This document shows positions 29,130 to 37,022 of a stretch of 41,312 nt of DNA, piece by piece. Each line of letters begins with the position of its first letter. The first letter of the stretch is position 1. This DNA comes from Sediminibacterium sp. (GTDB lineage: Bacteria > Bacteroidota > Bacteroidia > Chitinophagales > Chitinophagaceae), in assembly GCA_007280515.1 (NCBI GenBank), contig QYPL01000011.1:1-41312 (forward strand). The letters run 5' to 3'. Made by a program: the position numbers and the translations under genes. The notes beneath the pieces were generated by a model. It was not told the origin of the DNA. It saw nothing but the letters and a program-made list of their open reading frames with translations, and ran no database searches.

Positions 29130-30836
29130 ATGATGAATTTATTTAGGAAGAAATCGATTGAAAAAATTATCAAAGATGCAGAGGCAGGAATGAGTGATGG
29201 ACATAGTGGCGGAGGATTAAAAAGAGTTTTAGGGGTTAGAGATTTAACCTTTATGGGTATTGCAGCCGTGGTGGGTGCTGGTATTTTCTCTACTATTGGA
29301 ACAGCAGCTTATCATGGAGGCCCAGGCATTTCCTTATTATTTATTGTGACAGCCATTACTTGCGGCTTTAGTGCTTTATGTTATGCTGAATTTGCAAGTA
29401 GGGTACCCATTGCAGGTAGCGCCTACACCTATGCCTATGTTACTTTTGGAGAATTAATAGCCTGGATTATTGGTTGGGCTTTAATATTAGAATATACTAT
29501 TGGAAATATTGTAGTAGCCATTAGTTGGAGTGGCTATTTTGTAAATTTATTAGAGGGTTTTCATATTCATTTGCCTGGTTGGTTAGCGACAAACTATGAA
29601 CAGGCTTACCAAGGTTACGATGAAGCTTTAAAACATTTAGCAGCTGGAGGAACCAAAGAAACATTTAGCAAATTAGCTGGAATTGGATATGACGCAATTA
29701 ATAATGCACCTAGTATTGGAAATTGGAAACTAATTTTAAATATACCTGCCTTTATTATAGTATTTCTAATTACCCTACTTGCTTATATTGGTATTAAAGA
29801 AAGTAAGAAGAGTACCAATTTTATGGTCATCTTTAAAATAATAGTCATTGTCTTTATTATTGTTTTAGGTTTCTACTATGTAGATACCAAAAACTGGGAC
29901 CCCTTTTTACCCAATGGGTTCAAAGGAGTGCTTGCAGGGGTATCGGCAGTTTTTTATGCCTATATAGGTTTTGATGCTATTTCCACTACGGCAGAAGAAT
30001 GTAAAAACCCCCAGCGCGATTTACCAAGAGGAATGATTTATTCATTAATTATTTGTACCGTACTTTATATTTTAATTGCACTAGTATTAACTGGTATGGT
30101 GAATTATTCGCAGTTAAAAGTAGACGACCCCTTGGCCTTTGTATTTAATCAATTAGGACTTCATAAAATAGGGTATATCATTTCTATTAGTGCGGTGGTG
30201 GCCACTACCAGTGTATTACTAGTTTTCCAATTAGGACAACCTAGAATTTGGATGAGTATGAGTAGAGATGGTTTGCTTCCTAAAAAATTCTCAAAAGTGC
30301 ATCCTAAATTTGGTACCCCCGCCTTTGCCACTATTATTACAGGTATTTTTGTGGGTATCCCTTCTTTATTTATGTCTATTAGTAGAATGACCGATTTAAC
30401 CAGCATTGGTACTTTATTTGCATTCGTACTAGTTTGCTTTGGTGTATTAGCGCTTCCAAAACTGCCTCCCAATACGGTGAAGCAGGCTTTCCGTTTACCT
30501 TATATTAATGGGAAAATTATCATACCTATTTTAGCCGCTATTTTTATTTATTTTGCAAAAGATAGAATTAGTAATACTTTAATGACTGGCGCTAGTGAAG
30601 GTTATCAAGAGGTTTTATTTTTAGTGTTTATTTTAATTTTAACTATTGTAGCTGTATTAAGTTTTTTACTTAGCTATTCTGTAATACCCGTTATTGGAGC
30701 GCTGTGCTGTTTATATTTAATGATTGAAATACCACCAGTTAGTTGGGGTTGGTTTTTTATATGGATGTGTTTAGGGCTTGTATTATATTCTTTTTATGGC
30801 CGTAGAAATAGTTTATTATCCAAAGAGGCTGCATAA
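29130..30836 (+). CDS. APC-superfamily amino-acid permease (cationic amino-acid transporter type)
   Basis: Inner-membrane amino-acid transporter. The 568-residue protein (start ATG ATG at 29130/29133) has a 40-residue cytoplasmic lead, then about 12-14 membrane segments. The first, DLTFMGIAAVVGAGIFSTIG, carries the GAGIF unwound-helix motif that binds the amino-acid carboxylate. FYAYIGFDAISTTAEECKNP in TM6 is the CAT-family signature, and LGQPRIWMSMSRDGLLP follows TM8. The length and extra C-terminal helices fit the CAT rather than the short YfnA-like group. Substrate is not predictable beyond amino acids. It sits between the polyprenyl synthase and the Smr gene on the same strand with tiny gaps. 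Confidence 0.9.
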   Translation: MMNLFRKKSIEKIIKDAEAGMSDGHSGGGLKRVLGVRDLTFMGIAAVVGAGIFSTIGTAAYHGGPGISLLFIVTAITCGFSALCYAEFASRVPIAGSAYTYAYVTFGELIAWIIGWALILEYTIGNIVVAISWSGYFVNLLEGFHIHLPGWLATNYEQAYQGYDEALKHLAAGGTKETFSKLAGIGYDAINNAPSIGNWKLILNIPAFIIVFLITLLAYIGIKESKKSTNFMVIFKIIVIVFIIVLGFYYVDTKNWDPFLPNGFKGVLAGVSAVFYAYIGFDAISTTAEECKNPQRDLPRGMIYSLIICTVLYILIALVLTGMVNYSQLKVDDPLAFVFNQLGLHKIGYIISISAVVATTSVLLVFQLGQPRIWMSMSRDGLLPKKFSKVHPKFGTPAFATIITGIFVGIPSLFMSISRMTDLTSIGTLFAFVLVCFGVLALPKLPPNTVKQAFRLPYINGKIIIPILAAIFIYFAKDRISNTLMTGASEGYQEVLFLVFILILTIVAVLSFLLSYSVIPVIGALCCLYLMIEIPPVSWGWFFIWMCLGLVLYSFYGRRNSLLSKEAA

Positions 30837-30848
30837 TTTAATTTGAAC

Positions 30849-31877
30849 ATGAAGTATCAGGTAGGAGATGAAATTCTAGTATTACATAGTAATGAAGAGG
30901 GGCATATTATTGAAATCATGAATGCTGAAATGGTCATGATTGAAGTAAGAGGTGTGAAGTTTCCTGCCTATATGGATCAAATAGACTTTCCTTATTTTAA
31001 AAGGTTTACCCAAAAGAAATTATTTCCTGAAAAAGCAGCACCACAGAAGATTTATGTAGACCAAATTCCGAAAGAAAAAATTAAAGTATCGGACACTAAG
31101 TTAGAAGATGGAGTATGGTTACATATTGTTCCGAAATTTAGTATGGACGATTTTAATGATGAAGTGGTGGAAAGCTTAAAAATTTATTTATCTAATCATA
31201 CAAGGGTGGGTTATCAGTTTGTGTATGAGCAATTATTTTTAGGGGAAGTAGGCTTTGCCATTGAATCCACTATACATCCCTTTACCGATTTTTATATACA
31301 TGATATCCAATTTGCAGCTGTGAATGATTCACCAGGTTTTGCTGTCGATTTTTCTTTATTGGAGCCTCATAAAAAGAAGGCCGATCATTTCGAGACTAAT
31401 TTAAAAATTAAGCCCAAGCAGTTATTTCAAAAAATTGAAACACTTAAAGAAAATAACCAATCAGCTATTACCTATTTATTATTTGAAACTTATCCAGATA
31501 AAGCAGAGGATAACCATATTCAAATGGATTTATTAAGATCGGCGGGTTTTAAAGTTTATGACGCTGGAAAAATTAAACAAAATTTACCTACCCCTAGAAC
31601 AGTGATTGATTTACACATTGAAAAGTTAATAGACAGACATGATCACCTTTCTAATTTTGAAATATTATCGATACAATTAGCCGAGTTTGAAAAATGGTTC
31701 GACCTTGCTAGGTTACATCATTTACCAACACTTACCATTATTCATGGAGTGGGTACAGGTAAATTAAAGGGTGAAATTCATGATTTATTAAAGGTTAAAA
31801 AAGGGGTGAAAAATTTCATCAATCAATACTCCGATTTTTATGGCTATGGTGCCACTGAAGTGTTTTTTGAGTACTAA
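30849..31877 (+). CDS. DUF2027 and Smr-domain protein
   Basis: The ATG at 30849 (MKYQVGDEILVLHS, 342 residues) is preferred over a TTG at 30843. Residues 1-60 form an SH3-like/KOW-like barrel (VGDEILVLHSNEEGHIIEI), and the middle matches DUF2027, known mainly from Bacteroidota. The last 90 residues are an Smr domain with its two marks, DLHIEKL and the TIIHGVGTGKLKGEI nuclease/binding loop (HGxGxG-like). Smr domains occur at the C-terminus of MutS2 and in stand-alone RNA or DNA endonucleases, including ones acting on stalled ribosomes. No MutS core is present. The role is unknown; nucleic-acid binding or cleavage is a reasonable guess. Confidence 0.85.
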   Translation: MKYQVGDEILVLHSNEEGHIIEIMNAEMVMIEVRGVKFPAYMDQIDFPYFKRFTQKKLFPEKAAPQKIYVDQIPKEKIKVSDTKLEDGVWLHIVPKFSMDDFNDEVVESLKIYLSNHTRVGYQFVYEQLFLGEVGFAIESTIHPFTDFYIHDIQFAAVNDSPGFAVDFSLLEPHKKKADHFETNLKIKPKQLFQKIETLKENNQSAITYLLFETYPDKAEDNHIQMDLLRSAGFKVYDAGKIKQNLPTPRTVIDLHIEKLIDRHDHLSNFEILSIQLAEFEKWFDLARLHHLPTLTIIHGVGTGKLKGEIHDLLKVKKGVKNFINQYSDFYGYGATEVFFEY

Positions 31878-31890
31878 TTCCCGTCAAATT

Positions 31891-31909
31891 TTATTTACTT
31901 ACCTTTGCC
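31891..31909 (+). promoter_or_regulatory. Promoter of the RNase P RNA gene
   Basis: Includes TACCTTTG (31900-31907), an exact -7 box placed 4 nt before the first P1 base. Nineteen bases are identical to the rpmB promoter region. Confidence 0.7.
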
Positions 31910-31911
31910 TT

Positions 31912-32254
31912 ACTACAAACCCGAGCTATCGTGGTAAGCAATTACCAAGGAAAGTCCGGACAGCATAGGGTAACCCACCGGTGAATAGCCGGCGTTCCAA
32001 TTTATTGGGACAGAGAAAGTGCCACAGAAAATAACTACCTCGCAAGGGGAAAAGGTGAAAACGTGTGGTAAAAGCGCACGGATAAGACAAGTAATTGTTT
32101 TATAGGGTAAACCTTGGGTGCTGTAATGCCACGTAAAGGAGCGCTTAAGAACGACTCGTTCAAGTTCCAGGGTAGGCAGCAAGACTCCACCAGCAATGTT
32201 GGGGCTAGATAAATGATAGTTTAGAAACAGAATCCGGCTTATGAGGCTTGTAGT
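31912..32254 (+). ncRNA. rnpB: RNase P RNA
   Basis: Catalytic RNA that trims tRNA 5' leaders. Hallmarks in order: the 5' P4 strand region AAGGAAAGTCCGGAC, the core GGTGAAAACGTGTGGTAAAAG, and the 3' P4 strand ACAGAATCCGGCTTATGAGG. ACTACAAACC (31912-31921) pairs with GGCTTGTAGT (32245-32254) with one mismatch to close helix P1, which sets the ends. TATTTTTT after P1 may serve as the terminator. The overall plan fits bacterial type A. The ends are inferred from P1 pairing. Confidence 0.95.
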
Positions 32255-32270
32255 ATTTTTTAAAATCAGC

Positions 32271-32290
32271 TTTCACTTTTAAAAGTGAAA
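32271..32290. promoter_or_regulatory. Perfect 20-bp palindrome before prfB
   Basis: TTTCACTTTTAAAAGTGAAA is fully self-complementary. It lies 2 nt upstream of a -7-like box (TAAACTTG, 32293-32300) and 17 nt before the prfB ATG, a position suited to an operator. No T-run follows, so it is a poor terminator. It could also be a transcript hairpin. Confidence 0.45.
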
Positions 32291-32292
32291 CT

Positions 32293-32300
32293 TAAACTTG
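32293..32300 (+). promoter_or_regulatory. Putative -7 element for prfB
   Basis: TAAACTTG matches 5 of the 6 fixed TAnnTTTG positions and ends 7 nt before the ATG at 32308. Confidence 0.35.
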
Positions 32301-32307
32301 ATCATAC

Positions 32308-33391
32308 ATGACTATAGAACAGATAAAGCGTATGAAGGACCAAGTAAGTGTCCTAAGGAGGTTTCTTTGACGTGGATAACCGTTTATACAAAGTAACTAC
32401 CGACAAACAATTGTCCTTGTCACCAGGTTTTTGGGATGACAATACACGTGCTACGAGTACCATGAAGGAAATTAAGGTGAATGAGTATTGGATACATATG
32501 TATCAAAATGTTGAATCCCATTTAGAAGATTTTGTAGTGCTATTTGATTTTTGGAAAGTAGGTGACGCCACTGAATTAGAAACGCAGGAAGCTTTTCAAA
32601 AAGCCACTCATTTTATTGAAGAAGCAGAATTTAAGAGTACTTTAAATAAACCAGAGGACGAACTTCCCGCCATTTTACAAATTAACCCAGGAGCGGGTGG
32701 AACTGAAAGCCAGGACTGGGCAGAAATGTTACTTCGTATGTATACCATGTATGGAGAGAAGCAAGGATGGACAGTAAGCTCCATAGATTATCAAGAAGGA
32801 GATGGCGCAGGTATAAAATCGGCTACTTTACAATTTGATGGACCTTTTGCTTATGGGTTTTTAAAAGCAGAATCGGGGGTGCACCGTTTAGTAAGAATTT
32901 CACCATTTGATAGTAATGCAAGAAGGCATACTTCTTTTGCCTCAGTATATGTATATCCTTTAATAGACGACACAATTGAAATTGTGATAAACCCCGCCGA
33001 TATTATATGGGAATTTTATAGAAGTGGTGGCAAGGGCGGACAGAATGTAAATAAGGTAGAAACTGCTGTTAGATTAAGATATGCTTCCGGTATTATTGTA
33101 GAATGTCAACAATCAAGAACACAGGGCGAGAATAGAGAGATAGCCATGAAGATGTTAAAGAGTAGATTGTATGAAGAAGAAATGCGTAAAAAACAAGAAG
33201 CTTTAAATGCATCCAATGCCAATAAGAAAAAAATAGAGTGGGGTAGTCAAATACGTTCTTATGTTTTCCATCCTTATAAAATGATTAAGGATCACCGTAC
33301 CGATTTTGAAGTGGGTAATATTGGCCCAGTCATGGATGGAGAAATAGATGGGTTTATTAAGGCTTATTTAATGCTGGAGAAGGAAGCTTAA
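32308..33391 (+). CDS. prfB: Peptide chain release factor 2 with programmed +1 frameshift
   Basis: Terminates translation at UGA and UAA. The gene starts at ATG 32308 and reads 20 codons (MTIEQIKRMKDQVSVLRRFL) to an in-frame TGA at 32368-32370. The site CTT TGA C preceded by AGGAGG (32356-32361) is the classic RF2 recoding signal: a +1 slip on CTT skips T32368 and continues with GAC GTG. The joined product is 360 residues. The stop-codon recognition tripeptide SPF lies at about 198-200 and the catalytic GGQ at 243-245 in RSGGKGGQNVNK. Starting at GTG 32372 would miss the N-terminal helix. The 3' end overlaps the convergent OstA-like gene by 35 bp. RF2 shortage should raise frameshifting, giving autoregulation. 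Confidence 0.97.
32356..32371 (+). promoter_or_regulatory. prfB +1 frameshift signal
   Basis: AGGAGGTTTCTTTGAC: an internal SD-like AGGAGG, three bases of spacer, the slippery CTTT and the UGA-C stop context. It is the strongest SD-like sequence noticed near any decoding decision in the window. Confidence 0.95.
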
Positions 33392-35000
33392 TAAGTTCAA
33401 ATTTACTCTTAGGCCTTAAGTTTTCTTGGTATTTAAATCCTCTAATAATTAATTCTTCCTTGGGCGTTTGGTTAAGAGGCGTCATTTTACCTACAAGCTG
33501 ATTTTTGAAAACCACTTTAGCAGGTTCTGTATTTTCAAAATATACTTCAATGATTTGAGCATTAGAATGGTTAACCCCTATAAAGTCTTTATCATTGTCT
33601 AAAGGGAAATAAATATTTTCTGCATTGCCTTTAGCACTCATTTTATGAATTTCTCCCTCTTCAAACCATACATTTAGTTTATTGCCTTTTAGTTGGTTAT
33701 AATAAATAGATGTATCAATTTTATTAATAGCAAAGGCATTTTCAAATACATATAGTTGTTCTGGCTTTTTATTCTTTACAAATAAGTATAAGGTATCGCC
33801 GGTTATTTGATTATTATTGGCCCATATAATAGGGTCGGAAATAAGTCTAATGGTAGAATCGCTCATAGAATAAAATAAGCTATCGGCCTTGCCTTGTAGT
33901 GAATCGGAATATATTTTCACATGGTGGTAGGCTTCAAAATATTTATCTAATGTGGTATCGGTAATAACGCCCACAGAATCTCTTGCATTCGGTATTTTTC
34001 TTTTTAAATCAGAAATTTTACCTGCGTATAGTGTATCCGCTGCAATATATAGAGTGTCTTTTTTTTGTTTAATAAGCAGTAGAGGATTTTCGGTGGCTAA
34101 GAAAGTGCTTTTTTGTTTATTGGCTTTTATATTATTTGCCATTAAATCAAAACCTAGGGTGTCCTTAGATGTATATATGGCATTGCCTTTGAATTCACCC
34201 ATTTCAAGTGAATCATCTACCGCCATTTCATCGGCTATAAAATGATAAGTACTGTCGTCAATATTTGACCTATCATACATATAGCCCTTTCTAGTCCCTG
34301 TATTGTAATTACCATTGCTGGTACTAATAACTCTTGAGCCTGTTATAATTTTAGAAGGGCTTAAAAAGTTGGTGAGTTGGGAATAGGTATTGTATTCTAG
34401 GGTATCGGTAATGATATTATTTTCAGGATCAACTAATTCCACTTTTTTTCTAAATATGACATCTCTTGTTTCTCCATAATACAAACCTTCTGTGCTAGTG
34501 AGTACTGTTTTATTACGAACTAACTTGCCACCATTTTTAAAGCTGCCTAGTTTACTATTTACATCATAATCTAAAGAGTCGGTGGTTAATACGCCTTTAC
34601 CATCGGTAAGTTTTACTTTTTTACGTAAGAATGCTTTTTTAGTAGCGCCAATGTATTTTAAATAGTTTGCATAAATATTTACGCTGTCTGCATCGTTGAT
34701 ATGCACATTTCCAAAGTCTTCCAACGTATTTAAAGTAGTATTTAAAATAATGCTATCACCGTATAATAAAGTTTTACCTTGTCGAATTTTTACATGGCCT
34801 ACTAGTATTAAGTAGTCCATGCTATCCATTTTTTTGACATTGTACACTTCTGCAGAAAGAAACTCAATTAATTTACTGCCATTAGCAATAGCAGGAGCGG
34901 TAGGCTTAAGGGTGTCCTTAGTAGTTGCTTTTGGGTTTTGTCCTTTTACTGTTGAGAAACAAAGACCAGATAATAATATGAGAGATGCCCATTTATTCAT
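33357..35000 (-). CDS. OstA/LptA-like envelope protein
   Basis: Exported protein likely involved in lipopolysaccharide transport across the periplasm. The 547-residue protein has a signal peptide (about residues 1-20, ending STVKGQ). From about residue 40 it shows repeated short beta strands of the OstA/LptA jellyroll type (LILVGHVKIRQGKTLLYGDS, IYANYLKYIGATKKAFLRKK, VLTTDSLDYDV). It is much longer than E. coli LptA, consistent with a Bacteroidota form holding several OstA units. Its start overlaps the stop of the upstream MCE gene by 8 bp (ATGAATAA), so translation is probably coupled. Its 3' end runs 35 bp into prfB on the other strand. An LptD-like gene lies just beyond the amidase. Confidence 0.82.
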   Translation of the reverse strand: MNKWASLILLSGLCFSTVKGQNPKATTKDTLKPTAPAIANGSKLIEFLSAEVYNVKKMDSMDYLILVGHVKIRQGKTLLYGDSIILNTTLNTLEDFGNVHINDADSVNIYANYLKYIGATKKAFLRKKVKLTDGKGVLTTDSLDYDVNSKLGSFKNGGKLVRNKTVLTSTEGLYYGETRDVIFRKKVELVDPENNIITDTLEYNTYSQLTNFLSPSKIITGSRVISTSNGNYNTGTRKGYMYDRSNIDDSTYHFIADEMAVDDSLEMGEFKGNAIYTSKDTLGFDLMANNIKANKQKSTFLATENPLLLIKQKKDTLYIAADTLYAGKISDLKRKIPNARDSVGVITDTTLDKYFEAYHHVKIYSDSLQGKADSLFYSMSDSTIRLISDPIIWANNNQITGDTLYLFVKNKKPEQLYVFENAFAINKIDTSIYYNQLKGNKLNVWFEEGEIHKMSAKGNAENIYFPLDNDKDFIGVNHSNAQIIEVYFENTEPAKVVFKNQLVGKMTPLNQTPKEELIIRGFKYQENLRPKSKFELIKLPSPALNKP

Positions 35001-35997
35001 GGTTCACAGAATCAGCTAAAGGCTTATCTAATGGAGTCGATTTATCTTTTTTGCCAAATACAGATACATTGATATATCTTTTAGGATGCACTTTAATATC
35101 GTCTACAAGGGTATTGATACTTTGAAGGGTGCCTTGTAATTCATTATAAAAAGCAGAGTCATTCATTAATTTAGCAGCGGTACCATTACCTGAATTTATT
35201 TTTTGCAAACTTGTATTTAAGGAAGCCACTGCTAGTTGAATAGTTTTAATGGTCTTTGTTAGGTCGGCGTCTTTCACCGATTTAGAAACGCTGTCTAAAT
35301 TGGTAATAATATTGTTTAGTTTCTCGTTATTATTATTTAAGTTTTTTGTAAAAGCATTTATATTGTCAAATGATTGACTTACAGAACCATTTTGCTTTTG
35401 CAACATAGTTTCAATATTAGCCATGGAGCTATTTAAACTTTTGGTAGTGGCCGCTAAGTTTTCTAATACTTCTGAGAGGTTTTGTTTGTTTTTATCATCT
35501 AATACTTTATTAATATTATTTAATACTTTATCTAAAGAGGTAATAGCACTATTTGTTTTTTCGCCCAGGGGAGAAAGGGTATTTACAAAGTCGCCTAATA
35601 AACTATTAGCAGGTGCCGTTTTAATGGTATCGCCCGATTTAATATATGTATTTGCATTACCTAGCACAATACTAATACTACTAATACCTAAGGGATTATC
35701 TTGAATACTGGCTACTGAGTTATTAGGAATTTTATAAGCTTCATTTAATTTTACAGAAACAATAATAGAAGCTAAATTATCTTTTTGATTTTCAATTTCA
35801 AAAACCGTTCCCACTTGGTAACCATTTACAAATACAGGGTTGGATACAATTAATCCCTTTGTATCGGCATATTTTGCATAAATATAATTGCCGGGTTGAA
35901 ATATAGTTTTTCCTTTTAGAAAATTAAATCCAATAATCATTAAGGTAATAGCAATTACAGTCAGCGCTCCCACCTTGGTTTCGTTTGATACTTTCAT
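34993..35997 (-). CDS. MCE/MlaD-family lipid-transport protein
   Basis: Single-pass inner-membrane protein with a periplasmic MCE domain, of the class that carries phospholipids between membranes. The 334-residue protein begins with a membrane helix (VGALTVIAITLMIIGFNFLKG, about 9-29). The MCE domain follows (about 38-115: IYAKYADTKGLIVSNPVFVN, then GYQVGTVFEI). Residues 130-290 are a long Asn/Ser/Lys-rich helical region with coiled-coil character (VLNNINKVLDDKNKQNLSEV). MlaE/MlaF partner genes are not in this window. It lies between the amidase gene (49 nt) and the OstA-like gene (8-bp overlap), forming one operon. Confidence 0.9.
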   Translation of the reverse strand: MKVSNETKVGALTVIAITLMIIGFNFLKGKTIFQPGNYIYAKYADTKGLIVSNPVFVNGYQVGTVFEIENQKDNLASIIVSVKLNEAYKIPNNSVASIQDNPLGISSISIVLGNANTYIKSGDTIKTAPANSLLGDFVNTLSPLGEKTNSAITSLDKVLNNINKVLDDKNKQNLSEVLENLAATTKSLNSSMANIETMLQKQNGSVSQSFDNINAFTKNLNNNNEKLNNIITNLDSVSKSVKDADLTKTIKTIQLAVASLNTSLQKINSGNGTAAKLMNDSAFYNELQGTLQSINTLVDDIKVHPKRYINVSVFGKKDKSTPLDKPLADSVNHE

Positions 35998-36046
35998 CTT
36001 GAATGAATTATATATACTTTATGTAAAATTAGCTAAAAAAGGGGAG

Positions 36047-36982
36047 CTAATTAGCATTTGTCTTTTTCTGGTTTTCCAGTGAATTTTTATACCTAAGAAT
36101 GGACTTGGTAATAACCTCACAAATTTGATTTTGCCCTTCATCGCTATTTAAATAATCCTCATCTTCTGGGTTGGATATAAAGCCAGTTTCAACTAGTACC
36201 GCAGGCATTTGTACCGCGGCTAGTACCCAAATTCCTTTCTGTCTTTGTTTAGCTTCCCTGCTTATACGACCTGCTGCTTTAAATTCTTCCTCTATAGTTA
36301 AAGCTAAACTAGCAGCTCTTTGAAAGAACTGTTGCGTTAATAAGCTTACCATCATGGAACGAGTAGGGTCGGCTTCTTCTATAGCCTTTATTTGGTTTAT
36401 TGAAACGGAGTCTAATTTTTCCACCACATCATCTACTGCTTCATTGGCCATATCCTTTTTTTGATCGGACTTACCTACATTGTAAATAAATGTTTCTGTA
36501 CCCCTTGCTGTACTTGGTGTATAGGTATTTTTATATAATGGAACTCTTCTGGTAACTTTTCTTTTTATTCCTTTTTTCTTAACCGTATAAGTTTTATTAG
36601 TATAGCCTATGATTTCTCTTTCACGTCTAGGATCTGCTGAATTGGTATGTATGCAAATGAATAAGTCTCCCTTGGCCGCATTGGCAATATTTGCTTTTTC
36701 CACTACAGAATTATAAATATCTGTTCTGCGGGTAAGCATCACTTCTACATCTGGTACAGATTCTTTAATATATTCTTCTAGTTTCAAAGAAATGGCCAGC
36801 GATACAGCTGCTTCAGTGGAATATTTACCATTTGAACCAGGATCTGTGCCTCCATGACCTGGATCAATGATGATACGTTTGATGGTTTTGGATGCGTTTT
36901 GGGCTTCAATACTTAAGCTAATAAGCGTAAAAAGGGCTACTAGGCTATAAGTAAATGCTAAAATCAGTCTATTTTGCTTCAT
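36047..36982 (-). CDS. N-acetylmuramoyl-L-alanine amidase (Amidase_3)
   Basis: Periplasmic zinc amidase that cuts the stem peptide from peptidoglycan, typically in daughter-cell separation. The 311-residue protein has an N-terminal signal (hydrophobic 9-26) and a catalytic domain starting at RIIIDPGHGGTDPGS. Zinc ligands are H43, E57 (YSTEAAVSLA) and H112 (FICIHTNSAD); the catalytic Glu is in AVLVETGFISNPEDE near the C-terminus. An insertion of about 50 residues between strand 3 and the later helices (KTYTVKKKGIKRKVTRRVPL) may be the regulatory segment seen in this family. It is the first gene of the amidase-MCE-OstA operon and is divergent from the LptD-like gene, with only 40 bp between starts. 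Confidence 0.93.
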   Translation of the reverse strand: MKQNRLILAFTYSLVALFTLISLSIEAQNASKTIKRIIIDPGHGGTDPGSNGKYSTEAAVSLAISLKLEEYIKESVPDVEVMLTRRTDIYNSVVEKANIANAAKGDLFICIHTNSADPRREREIIGYTNKTYTVKKKGIKRKVTRRVPLYKNTYTPSTARGTETFIYNVGKSDQKKDMANEAVDDVVEKLDSVSINQIKAIEEADPTRSMMVSLLTQQFFQRAASLALTIEEEFKAAGRISREAKQRQKGIWVLAAVQMPAVLVETGFISNPEDEDYLNSDEGQNQICEVITKSILRYKNSLENQKKTNAN

Positions 36983-37009
36983 AATCAGTGCCTTAATGCT
37001 GTTTTAGTT

Positions 37010-37017
37010 TATTTTTG
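37010..37017 (+). promoter_or_regulatory. -7 element immediately before the LptD-like gene
   Basis: TATTTTTG is an exact TAnnTTTG match and ends 5 nt before the GTG at 37023, again implying a leaderless or very short leader. Confidence 0.45.
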
Positions 37018-37022
37018 CTGCT

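Noticed and set aside
31913..32182. Minus-strand open frame of 89 codons
   Set aside because: It is antisense to the RNase P RNA, which explains the sequence fully.
32368..32370. In-frame TGA early in prfB as a broken gene
   Set aside because: It is the expected programmed frameshift stop: AGGAGG, CTT TGA C and the correct +1 continuation are all present.
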